Source of the DNA: Sanghuangporus weigelae
Taxonomy: Eukaryota; Basidiomycota; Agaricomycetes; Hymenochaetales; Hymenochaetaceae
Length of the DNA: 64,000 bases
Direction of reading: 5' to 3'
Assembly (NCBI GenBank): GCA_033182465.1
Contig: CP137318.1
Span: 558,001-622,000, forward strand
Within the stretch, counting starts at the first letter, position 1; each line of letters starts with the position of its first letter. The notes beneath the pieces were generated by a model. The model did not search any database, was not told where the DNA came from, and saw only the letters and a program-made list of their open reading frames with translations. Positions 23,039 to 34,298 of the stretch are shown piece by piece. A program made the translations under genes and the position numbers.

Positions 23039-26000
23039 ATGCAATTTGCTGCTTGTCAAGGCCCGCGCGTGCATACGAGTCCAAGGAGAGAAGATACAGG
23101 CACCGACATCTCAAGGCATCAAGCGGTGAGTTCAATATCACGATCCAGTTCTCTCGCCCTGCGCTATTTTACTATAGAGAACTTTCTGCTGACTCTTTGA
23201 TCCCTCTCTTCCACCGTTCCCATACTACGTACATTCTCCTCGCACTGCTTTTGTCTTTTTCTCTCCCTCCTTCTCTAAACGTCATTACTGCTGTTGGTGG
23301 ATTCCGTTCCAGGTGTACATTCAGGCGCCTTATCGCCACCACGGACACAACAGCTCGCTTGGCGCACCGCCTACCTTCGCTGATTCTGCTGCGGAATTTG
23401 GGTTCGGACCAAACGCAGCAGAAGGAATAGACGAAAACCAGCCAATTGCGCTCACACACTCGTTTGTGAACCAAGGACCGCAGAGGGCACGAACGATATC
23501 GTACACGGGGCCCGGTCATCGTCCAACACGCTCACTTTGTTCTTCTTCTGTTTCCCCGTTCCGAAAATTCAATCGAGACAAACCGCTCCCATTGCTACCG
23601 CCACCGTCGCCAGCTCTATCATCCGAATTTGAAGAAAAGCACTCAAACGGACCACCGCCCGTATCGAAACCGATTGAGAATATGAGTGTGGGTATATGCG
23701 AGCGTGGGGATGCGAATCTGAGTGGCGCCCTGCGCGTGCCCGGAAATCTTAGCGGGAGTAATATTAACAGTAAAAAGATGAAACGAGGTGGAGGCACGAA
23801 AGGGAACGGAGAGAAGGAAAGGGCGGCGGACGAGTCGATTGGATCATGGCTGGATGGATACGAGCACGACGAAGAGCGGGATAGTTTTCTGAGCACTCGA
23901 GGACCGTTTGGTGAGTTGAGATCTCCTTTGACTTTTTTCTTCTGCACCCGCACACCGTCAGCGTCGGTCGTATGGACGGTCAATCAGCATCGGAATCAGA
24001 AAATGAAAACGTGATTGCGTCAACGGGAAAAACGAGGGTGCTTGCAAATATTAATCACTCGTGGGAACTGATCCATGTGACGGATCTGTCACACGATCTC
24101 ATTTTTCACCAATTTATAATATTATTTAAATTACTACACTCGGATATGCCTAGACGGCGAGACCCTGGCTGTTACTCGCCGGCTTTTTACCTCTTTCTTC
24201 CTCTTTCTCCTTCTCCGACAACACGCGCGCACACGCCTCCCTGCGCTGACGACGTTCACGACATCGAGCGCAACAAGCGTGCTGCTCATTGACACAGACG
24301 ATAGACACGACTCCAACAACGCCGACGCTCGACGCGTGGTTCTCTGACACTCGTGATTTGCCTGTCTACTTACTCTTCTCTCTTCTTCCATTTCCTCAGA
24401 TCTCGACGACTACTTGTCCCGCTCGGCGCCGTCCTCGCCTTCCCCTCAGCCCTCGACTATCACAGAGCGCCCTCAAAGACAGAATAGAGCATTCGCACCA
24501 ACTACCTCAACGACGTTGCCTGCAAAGTCAAAGTCGACAGAGCACATCCGAGACCAGCTAGAGTTCTTTGGTAACCAAGTACAGACTCCATCCTACCCGT
24601 CTACGAACACGAGGATGTCATCATTCGCGCCGCAGTCGACGCATATGCATGCCGAAGCTGCTTCGGTCGCTAAAGCAGGTCTCACACGCCCTGGTTCCGA
24701 CGGCGAAGGTCTTTATGATGTCTCGTCTCTGCGACAGACAAAGGTGGACCCATCGAATTTCCCTGACCCTTACCCGCACGGCATTTCTTACCACCAAGGT
24801 ACACCTACTCTCTCGTCTGCAGGCTCGTCGTCCGCGTCGACGCGTTCCTCAGCTTACACGAATCCGGGAAGTACTATTTCCGCGAGCGGCTATTCTGGTG
24901 ACTACAGCCACGTGCGCGTCGCGTCCGGAGACGATTTTGAAGGTGCCGGTGGAATAGGCGGTATCGGCGTTGGTTTGGGCATTAACATGGCCGGTGCTCC
25001 TTATCACACAGACTCTGTCGTTGAGAAACTAGCGCGCACGTCGACTGGCTCCTCTATCTCGCGCAAGTCTCATGCACCGTCACATGCCCCGCACGTGCCT
25101 TTACCCCGAATGCGCCATACGCGCGCCTTACATTCCCAGTCGCAGTCTCAGTCTGAGGACTTAAGCGCTCACTTTACTCCTGTTGAGCGTCCCCTGCGTT
25201 CCCAGCCCAGCTATGACACGTCTTGGCAGCGTCAGCACGAAGATTTTGGCACCAGCGAGGATGAGTACGACTTCGGACAGGATGAAGAGTATGAGGATGC
25301 TGAGATTTACGTGGAGATGGAAGAAGAGCAACCATGTTCTGCGATTTCTGTCGTCGAAGAAGGACGTGGGCTCATCGTACATGGAGAAGGCATATCCGTA
25401 CATGCACTGCACATACAGCCAGGTAACGTCTATTCCTGCTTCCCGCGCGCCTTCTATTGAACAAAGCATGATTAACCGGCGCTTCTGTTTCAGGTATAAC
25501 GCATCTTCTCGTCGGGGGATCAAGTACGCCTAATTCCGTCCCGGCCTTCTTAACGACGATGCTTCCCCAAATAAGCACCACCTTATTGGCGCTTGATATC
25601 TCTGCCAATTTTTTGGTGTCACTGTCTCCAGCTTTGGCTTCATGTGCCTCTCTCGAAGAGCTCAATATCTCCGCGAATCCGCTCCGCGTGCTTCCCGAGT
25701 TCTTAGCTCATCTGACATCACTGCGTCTGTTGCTTGCGGATTCTACGGGAATTTCAATGATGCCGGCGACCCTTTCGGCGCTCCAGAAGCTGCATACACT
25801 GAGCATCAGACGAAATAAAATGCACGCCCTCCCCAGTTGGCTGTGTACATTACCGTGTTTAGAAAGTCTCCTGGTTGATGGCAACCCATTTCAAGGACCT
25901 TGGAAGGCCTTGGTGGACCCCCTTTTGGCCAAAGTACCGATGACGCCCGCCTACCCCCCTTCGACACCCTTCATTTCGCCGCCTTCGGCTACTCCGATCT

Positions 26001-29000
26001 CAGTAACAAACACAACCAGTGTTGAAACTAGTGACGTATCCGATACGGAAGACTATACGGACCAGGACGAGAACAACCACCCCGCGCCTTCTGCTATTAC
26101 TACTTCTTCCCTGTCTGCTCCAACTTCGGCAGACGACATCTTGGAAGAAGACACTATTACACCAGCGCAAGCGCGTCTACTCGAACGGTCCGCTACTTCG
26201 CCACCCCCCCACGACCACGGCGCGTCCTCGCCACCTCCTTTGTCGCGTCCGCTTTCGCGCGTGCGAACCACTCCGAACCGCGGGTATTACGAGCGCGTCA
26301 AGCAGTCCCGTACTGAGCAAGAGATAGTGGGCTTATCGTCACCTGCGCTGGCCGCTGCTGGAGACCGTGTTACTGATTTGAACTCACCGATTCCGAGCGC
26401 GACATCACCTAGTACTCCCAATCTCATGCTGAACCCATCTCGTGACTTGCGTCGCATGAGGAGCGCTGACGAGCTTCGAAGAGCGACATCAGCTACTAGT
26501 GGCGTGCAAGCGACTGGCCCATTATTATCCTCAACTTCGTCGCCGCCCCGACCTGGACTCAAACACTACGCCACAACTTCGTCGGCATCGGTCATTTCTG
26601 AGGGTATTGATGGTGCTTCATTGCAGAGGCGCTTTGTGAGCCTGAACGCGCATGCGAGATCGTCATCGCGCGCATCTATGAGGCCGCTTGCTTCAAATTT
26701 GTTCAGCAGCGCGCCCATGCCGGAGGAAGACGCTGATGCGGATGTAGAGAGCCCACCCACCACCATGTCACGTGCCCGCGCCGCAACAGCCGTAAGTATC
26801 TCCCGTGGAGATCATGGCGAGGAATATGAGCAGCGAGTGCGTCAATCGCTTGCGAAACCGCAGAAGGGCAAGGAGAAGAGCAGCCGGAAATGGGGCTTCT
26901 TGAAGAAGATGTCTATGGGTAAACTCAGATCTACAGAAGGTACTTCGGGATTTGCGTCGCCTCCTTCGTCTACCCGTCCATCGACTTCTTCGGTTGCATC
27001 TGGATCTAGCATGGGCAAGCCAGCAACCGCTACTCTCCCTTCTGCTTCCGTCACATTGCGGCAGTCTAGCCGTCCTCGAGTCGAGGTAGCTTTAACCCCA
27101 TCAAATCCAATAAATGCGTCGTCAGCGATCGGGTCACCATTTCCGCCTGCTAATTTATTACGCAATACTTCTACAGATAAGCTAAAACTTGCATCGCCCT
27201 CCACGCCTTCGTCTGCAGGCCTTCTTGCTCCTCCTTCCCCCATGGCGAAGTCAGGAAAGCGACGAAGCTTCCTGCCCGTTGATGGTCCGCCGGCGCTCAA
27301 CATTCCGATTCCTAGCACGAGCTCGTTCCTTGGCGGCATCACAGCGACTAACGGCTCCGACGATCAAGATGATGGGACGCGATTACAAAGCCCAGGACAT
27401 GCTGTTGAGAGTCCGCTCGACATGCAGGAGGAACGTAATCGCGAGGCGAATGCACGAGCACTTCGATCAGTGATGGCTTACCTAAGGGACATGAACGATC
27501 TCGCGCTGCTCAGCCAGGGTAACAGCCTCAGCATGTATGGCGGTCCTGCTTCCATGATGGACCGCTCGCGCAGGCCCACCTTTGCTGACAGCCAGCGCTT
27601 GACCTCAGAAACATCAATGGACTCAAATGATTCGGCATCCTCCGCTCCGACTACAGCTTCAAGTCATTTGCGCTCGTTTGATTCGTTCAATGCGAACAGG
27701 AGTGGGTCATTGAACACGATGAGCGTCGCCACCTCAGATAGCAGTGGATCCGGCGGCGAGGAGAGGAAATGTAAAGATGACCGTGGAAAGCGGCTTATGA
27801 TCGTCCGAGAGATCGTAGAGTAAGTTTCTCATTTTTTCTCCCTTCCTTCATTCCACTAATTGCAATCGTGATTGTATCCGCTTATTACTCTCAGGACGGA
27901 GCGCACCTATGTTAAGAATTTGCAGGAACTTGTTGATATATATGTTCGACCTGCGGCGGCACCCGTCAATTCAATCGGGAGCGTGGGATCATCAAGCAAG
28001 GAATCGGTGGTTCCAGCGGCAGAACGCAAGATCGTCTTTGGCGGTTTAGAGGCGCTCTATACTTTCCATAAGGAGAGCTTCTTCCCTGCATTAGAGGCTG
28101 CGGCAGGACCCTTACTGTCTCCGCAAGGTGCGGCTGCTGACGCAGACAGTGATGGCAAGCTATCTTCGGAAGTTGCGATGGCCGTCGGGCGCACATTCGT
28201 CGCGCACGCCGCATTTATGAAGATGTACTCTTCATACATCAAGTACGTTTATAATTAACCCTTCTCTATCAGAAAATTGTGCTAATAATGCGGCGTTTCA
28301 AGTAACTTTGAAAACTCCGTCTCTAGGATTCGTCAATGGGTTTCAGATCGTTCAGGTACAGGTACTCCAGGGTCCCAGCTCACACCTTCGTCTAGTACGG
28401 CGCAGCTTGCCAATGTCGGACTTACGATGTCGGCCCTCGCCCCCAACCCAATGACGCATGATTCAGTCTCTGGGAAGGCACAGTTAACGTCAAGCCAACG
28501 AAAACGCCTCAAGCACTATCTGAAGCGGTGTCGAGTGAACCCTAGGCACTCCCAGCTAAACTTAGAGGGATATCTTTTACTGCCTGTCCAACGAATACCC
28601 AGGTATCGACTTTTGGTAAGTCTGATATCTTTTTCCTGTTCGAATCATTGGTGCTTATCGATCTCTCAGCTTGAGGACCTTACGAGGAGTACTCCACCGC
28701 CAGAAACGTATGATGATCCTCTTGATCGGGCTTTGGCCGAGATCTCCTCACTTGCGACAAATATGAATGAAGGGAAACGCGAGGCCGAGTCGCGGAAGAA
28801 GCTTGTGATGTGGCAATCTAGGATACGCGGCAGGTTTCCCAGTCCCTTAGTACAGCCTCATCGGTGCGTGAAGATTTTCAAGGATATCTGATGCATGTAA
28901 ATTCTGACGCGATCTCATTTAGACGGCTGATTATGGATGGCAAACTTCTCTTGACGCGAATTGTCCGGAAGCAAACGATGGCTTTTGAAGTACTCGATTC

Positions 29001-29445
29001 CCATGGCGACGCTTCAAACGTGGCGGTGGATTGTCTGGCGCCCGAACTGACGCCGCGCCCACTTTATGGTATCCTGTGTAATGATCTGTTCGTGCTCTGC
29101 CGCGATCCGTCTAATGGGCAGGATCCCAACGCGTCGGTCGACTTGTGGGCTGTACTCCGCATGCAGACGATGCCGCAGCCGACAAGTATCGTTCACGGCA
29201 ACAGTAAGTCTTGCTTCTCAATTTCCTTCATTCTATGTTTGAGTCGCTTATTTGGACTTTGTAGCCTTACGGATCGTTGATTCGAAAGCAATCTTATATT
29301 TGGAAGCTCCGTCTACGTCGGAAGCGCTAACGTGGTTCAGAGGTGAGTTTTCTCCTCCGAGATATTCGCCAATGGTTCGGATTGATCTGACCAACGATCA
29401 TCGATAGCCATTAATATGCAAGTCCCTCAAAAGTGTGACGCATGA
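23039..29445 (+). CDS. LRR-containing Rho guanine-nucleotide exchange factor (DH-PH)
   Basis: A DH domain catalyses GDP release from Rho-family GTPases; the following PH domain helps place it at membranes. Exon 1 begins MQFAACQGPRVHTSP at 23039. The predicted protein is about 1,750 residues. The first 570 or so are Ser/Pro-rich and disordered. Leucine-rich repeats follow near residues 585-700 (LLALDISANFLVSL, LEELNISANPLRVLP, LHTLSIRRNKMHALP). After a second long disordered Ser-rich linker comes the DH domain. CR1 reads EIVETERTYVKNLQELVDIYV and CR3 reads LLLPVQRIPRYRLLLEDL. The PH region contains DGKLLLTRIVRK and ILYLEAPSTSEALTWFRA. The gene ends QVPQKCDA-stop. The intron near 23911-24400 is long for this genome and could hide another exon. 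The target GTPase cannot be told. Confidence 0.87.
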
Positions 29446-30649
29446 GTGTCTTCTCCATGTAATTCATATTCCCTTTCCACTGTTCCTCCATTTGTCTGCC
29501 GCTCGTTTCTTTCTCAACTGGTTTTTCGGGTGATGTTTCGTTATTGTTACTCGTTCCGACTTCTCTTCACTGTTCACATGGATAAGGGCAGAAACCGCCC
29601 GGGTCGTTCCTTTCTCTCTTCCTTACTTTCCTTTCCGCTCATTTGAAAGCTCTATCGCCCTTCCTTTGAAAAAAACCTTGCCTGTATTCATACTTTCCAT
29701 CTGATCCTCTTTACTTCTCTTACTCATCTCTGTTTCCTCCTCATCTCTTATTCGCTCACTCTCACTCTCACTCTCGCTTCTTCGCACTTTTACCCTTCTC
29801 GCATTTTTGCGTCATCTGGTACACTAGAAATTATTCGAGTTCCTCGATTTTTTATTGTCTAGACTGATTTACTTCCACCCTATCCCTACCTATTACGCTA
29901 GCCGTAATAATCCTTTCACGCTTCTCTCCCCTATGCTGCATTACAACTTCGAAAGTGGCGAGCACAAAGCTGTGTCGTCCTGTAATATGTATTAAATCAA
30001 GAAAACATAGGAGTCCTTTGTTTATTTTCTAATCTCATTCATTTTCGGTGAAGATCGACTTACGTCATTGTGCTGATTACGTGATCGAAGAATTGACTCA
30101 ATTCGGATCGAACTTCAGTCCTCTCGCTTATGTGCTATCTGCTATATCTCTTCTAAAGGGGGAGCATGAGGCTCAAGTCACTCGTCTCTACTACAATGCA
30201 TCCATGTTGTCTAGTGTAGCGGGAACCGAGGCTTCACGCCCCGCGACGCGGAAATACAAGTTATCCGGAAGGTCGAGTTGCTGTGAAGGGCGTTGCCTCG
30301 CCCTCATCTCGAATTGACTATGTATGTGTGCATCTAGAGTGCGGTAAGTAGTGTTCTTTGGTCTCGATTACTGAGTCGGGTCATTCGGCAGAGGCTATGT
30401 TTCATCGCTATCGCATTTCACATCTGTTCTTGAGTTAATAATACCCTGTATTCCGTTTACCCTGTCCCCTCAGACATTTAATGCCAAGACTGTCTGGAAA
30501 GGGCACGACAACCATCTAGGGACAAAGCTCAAGTGGGCAGTCGCCTCTGCACAGTAATCTCGAGGTTAGGATAGGTATGAGGCTCTATAAAGCGGCGTGT
30601 GCTTCGTGGTGTTTGTCGTCCTGCAAACCAGTTCTCTCTCTCTCTCATC
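29446..30649. other. Intergenic region downstream of RhoGEF
   Basis: A pyrimidine-rich 3' flank with a short CTCACT-type microsatellite near 29756-29778. The plus frame 30048-30317 (89 residues) shows no recognisable domain. The last 100 nt are the probable promoter of the next gene, with a CT run just before its ATG. Confidence 0.4.
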
Positions 30650-32066
30650 ATGGCGGAAGTATATCCTTATCTCAGGGTTATCTTGTTTCTCTGCGCCACT
30701 GTCATGTCTGTGCTCCCAGCCATATCCATCCAGAACTCTAAGCTGGAGTCCATGGACATCTTCCGCGTAACTCTCAATCCCGCAAGTGCCAGTAACGTGC
30801 ACGAAGTTCGAGTGGGTGATCATTCTATTCTTCCTTTTGATCCGAGGTCTTACTCTCGTAAGTTGTTTAGTTTGGTCTATGGTGCGTCTGATTCTTTGGA
30901 GCTTCAAACTGTATTCTCACGGAATTATCGATAGGTCCTTCTGCCTGCATGGAGCTTCCTTGGACGTGAATAACACAATTTGTGATGTCTTCTCCCCTTG
31001 CAACCTCAGCGGCTCTCTCCGTTTGTGTAGTCAGAAAAGTGAGGGATTTCCTTACTGTGCCAGCCATTCCAGCTTGGCTCTGAGATCATACAAACTTGCT
31101 CTTTTAGAATATGGATATGAGCTAACTATGACGGCCTTCTTTCATGGCGATACAATCTCGAAGAGCATGTCACCCGCCTGGACAAGACCTTTTGTAGCAC
31201 ATGCAGCTGGTACGTACGCAAACTGTACTTGTCCTCTTATGGAGCATCGCACCGATTTAAACTGATGGTTTCACTCCAGCCGCAATCTCTACAACAGGCT
31301 CACTTATCTTCCTGGGTGTCAATCATCCCAGCCGAATTCTTTACAAAATGACAATCTTTATCAGTGCTGTGGCGTTATTATGCGATTTCGCCGTATCTTG
31401 CCACATCAAAGCTCTGTTAAAAGAATTAAAAATGACGAACTTTGCGGAGAAGTATTCGTGTGGGCCAGGTTCGTCTTCGTGATCGATTTTCTTTATTCCT
31501 TGAATGATTCAATGCATGCCTTTTCTGTCTAGGCTTTGTGCTTCAGATAATCTCTATGGTATGGATAGTAGTGGAGCTCGTGTGCACGGGGTCCGCCAGG
31601 ACGTCGCATGAGGAGTCTGATCTTCCACTAGCGAGTTCTCGATTTTCCCGCTCGACCACTCTTGTTGTTCTGGGGCCAAAAGCTTACCAACCATGGATGG
31701 AACCGCATACACTCCCATCCCCACCCAAACCAGCGATAGTCAGGCGGTATAACGAGCTAGTCGACGAACGCTTCTCCGACCGTGACGGCTGTCCTATCTG
31801 TCTTGAACTCAAAGCTTTACCGTTCATGAGTCAGCTTCCGTGCAATCACGTATTCTGTACAGAGTACGTTCCCTTCGATATCTCGGATCAACAATTCCAA
31901 CTGATCTCGTCGTATCTTCCTTAGATGTATATACAAATCGGTAAAGATATACAAGCGGTGCCCAGTATGCAATAGACCATCAAATACCGATGATGTGACG
32001 AGCGTTGCCGTCCCAGCTTCGCATGATCTTGTTGCTCCACTGAACCTCGCGTTCCGTAATCTCTGA
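30650..32066 (+). CDS. SUR7/PalI-like four-transmembrane protein with C-terminal C3HC4 RING finger
   Basis: The start is ATG 30650 (MAEVYPYLRVILFLCATVM). Topology fits the fungal SUR7/PalI family: one N-terminal helix, a large outer loop, then three helices (around ISTTGSLIFLGV, TIFISAVALLCDFAVSC and FVLQIISMVWIVVELVC). The loop motif FGLWSFC, followed by Cys-rich DVNNTICDVFSPC, matches the family's F-G-L/V-W/F-x-x-C pattern. It appears only when an 11-nt exon is included. The C-terminus is a classic RING finger: CPIC, then 13 residues, CNHVFCTEC, 10 residues, CPVC, split by an intron at about 31865-31924. RING fingers bind E2 ubiquitin-conjugating enzymes, so this would be a membrane-bound ubiquitin ligase facing the cytosol. 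SUR7 relatives act at the plasma membrane cortex or in pH sensing. The family call for the membrane part is inference; the RING is clear. Confidence 0.8.
30871..30881 (+). other. 11-nt coding microexon of the SUR7-RING gene
   Basis: The exon TTTGGTCTATG lies between introns 30812-30870 (59 nt, GTGGGT...TTTAG) and 30882-30934 (53 nt, GTGCGT...ATAG). It encodes FGLW together with the next base and joins SNVHEVR to SFCLHGASLDVNN in frame. It supplies the aromatic half of the loop motif expected of the SUR7/PalI family. Confidence 0.75.
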
Positions 32067-32175
32067 TATACTCTGCATTATATGATATTGCTTGAATAGC
32101 TAGATGTTCCTTAAATGTACTCTTATATTTGTGCACGCCTATGTATATATTGATATTGTAAAGACACAGTGCAGG

Positions 32176-33731
32176 CTACGATGATGATGGACTGTTCGGT
32201 GTCAATCGAGTTGCCGAGTCTGACGCAGACGCTGGTTTGAAATTGTCGAAGCTATCGGATAAGGTTGTCGATAAGTCCGTCACGCGGTTGGTCCTGAATG
32301 CGATGGGCTCAAGTCGAATAGTATCGTTATCACGTCGTCTTTTGAAGCATCGCGTCCATATAGTGACGTTATCCTACATACATCGAAGAAGGGAAGTGTC
32401 ATCCTTCATTCATCTGAAAAAAGAAAGCAAGTTATGCTTGCCTCGGTCGTTCCGAATATCGCGAATGCAGTCAATGGAACTAGAGATACGATTAGATGAC
32501 GCCTCACTTAGCAGCTTGAAATAGCGAAGCTCACGAGTTGAGATGAAGATGTAAGGGAAAATCAGGTCCGGGATGAGCACGTTTATACCGGCGATGCTAC
32601 GATCATCGGTTAGGGCACGAACTCCAGACTCCGCTAAAAGTACACTTACATGAAAGTAATCAGAGTGTATCCAGCAAATACAGAAACCCGCAAGGACATA
32701 TTATACGAGGATCGATTAGCTGCCCTAATTTGGCGCGCGGCCTTGTATAGTGTTCGTAGACTTGATGCTTAAAAAGTTAAGTAAGTTATAAATCAGCATA
32801 AGAATTGCCCACAAGCGGCAGTATACCTTGGAAGAAGACCATTGTTCCAAGCGATACCATAGTCAACCCAGCTACAGTCGAAATTCTGGCTCGTCTGTCA
32901 GGTGGGTATATGTAAAGAGACGGAAGCCGACCTACACGGCATTCGATGATATCGTACAATAGAATGACCATCTATATGAAACTTTGGAAGTGTTGATGTT
33001 CCCGTACTATTTGACGTTAGCATGGCTTAATTATCCGCCATTGATAAAGCTCACCGCAACCACAAAAGCAGTTATCAGGGCAATGGATATCCAGGGCAGA
33101 GCGATGAGCTGGGGTAGTGAGAAAGAGATATCAGAAAGAATTGCAAATTCGTCCCACGCACTAGATATCTGCTCCTCAGAGACATGTTGGTAATGTGTCT
33201 TCCTCGAAGTTCGCTCCATAACTGCACGATCATATTAGGCTCGCTTTAGAGCACTGCCTTGACTGCAATACTTGCTTGGATAACGAGACATAGAGTCGCA
33301 ACACCAACCCTACAAGAGACGCGTCAAGAGTTCCTTCAAAATGAATGAAAAGAATATAAACGAGTCAACTTTTACATACATAACTGTTGAACCGTACACA
33401 AGCGATGCCTGAGCTAAGCAAAGGCCAAAGTCTGGTTGGCAACTTTGATATTCTCCAGAGTAAAAGCTGCGGAGTAGGATTACCCAGATTTCGAATGGAG
33501 AAATATTCCGACCTACAGGAGAAGAGAAGCTGTTGCATATACAGTCCAGGAAACAAGCATGTTGATCAGTGTTGGATACCTTCGGCTCGCGGTACCCGAG
33601 ACAAACATGGTCCCAAGTGCTAGAGGCAGCCCAACGTGCCCTCCGAGTAAAAGTAAAGCAAAATAAGCTTCAAGCACCGCGTGGCCACTGGAACCAAGAT
33701 GAATCTTAGGAGTCTCCGGAGCGATTTTCAT
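32176..33731 (-). CDS. GPCR-like seven-transmembrane protein, paralogue 1
   Basis: The first exon from 33731 reads MKIAPETPKIHLGSSGHAV, then LLLLGGHVGLPLALGTM and YPTLINMLVSWTVYATASLLL, matching exon 1 of the gene at 40944. The next exon, LFYSGEYQSCQPDFGLCLAQ, aligns with LLYSGEARKTQPAFGVCLTQ there, with the same splice position. Further minus-strand exons supply helices VGVATLCLVIQASIAVKAVL, SLPQLIALPWISIALITAFVV, SLRVSVFAGYTLITFM and IAGINVLIPDLIFPYIFI. A hydrophilic tail ends LTPNSPSSS-stop. This layout is common to a large family of predicted receptors in Agaricomycetes whose ligands are unknown. Several 3' exon borders (32410-32700) could not be settled by eye. Confidence 0.65.
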
Positions 33732-34298
33732 CCTTTGGAGGGGGGGGGGATGGCGGACTTTACGAGAGTTTACCCCTCGAAGTAGAGTCAAGTAGTCGTT
33801 AGAGGGACAGGGGCGGAGACGCGGTCAGTTCGGGGGGCTTCTCGAGGTGTGCAAAAACAGCTTGAATAGGATCAGCCAGAAAAAGGCGTGTAAGCGACCG
33901 GATGCTCGTAGATGCCCGCGAGTGATGGCCAGGAGACAGGCTCCTTTGACATCTTCCATACTATTCGAATATGGTGAATCAATCGACTGCAATGATGGTC
34001 CCCATCATCAAGGCGAAGCCCACGAGCTAGATTAAGGCAAACCCATCCCCTGTACACACGACACTGCGTCTAGATTACTCTTTCTGAGTCCTATGTTCGC
34101 GCCATCGTTACATGCAACCGAAAGCAGTACTCTGCTGGAAAACCGAGGAGTATGGGTGATCGACTGATCGATCATCTGGCATCAATCACGTATTGCAGAT
34201 TTGGGTGTATTTGTCGGATCGAAGGAACTTATCATCATCATCATTTAGTGGTGTAATTAGAATGGAAATGGATTATATTCTATTGTCGGTGTCTACAT
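33732..34298. other. Intergenic region with G-rich tract
   Basis: Holds the promoter of the seven-transmembrane gene and the 3' end of the permease gene. A run of ten G residues lies near 33739-33750, just upstream of the seven-transmembrane start. No gene seen. Confidence 0.4.
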
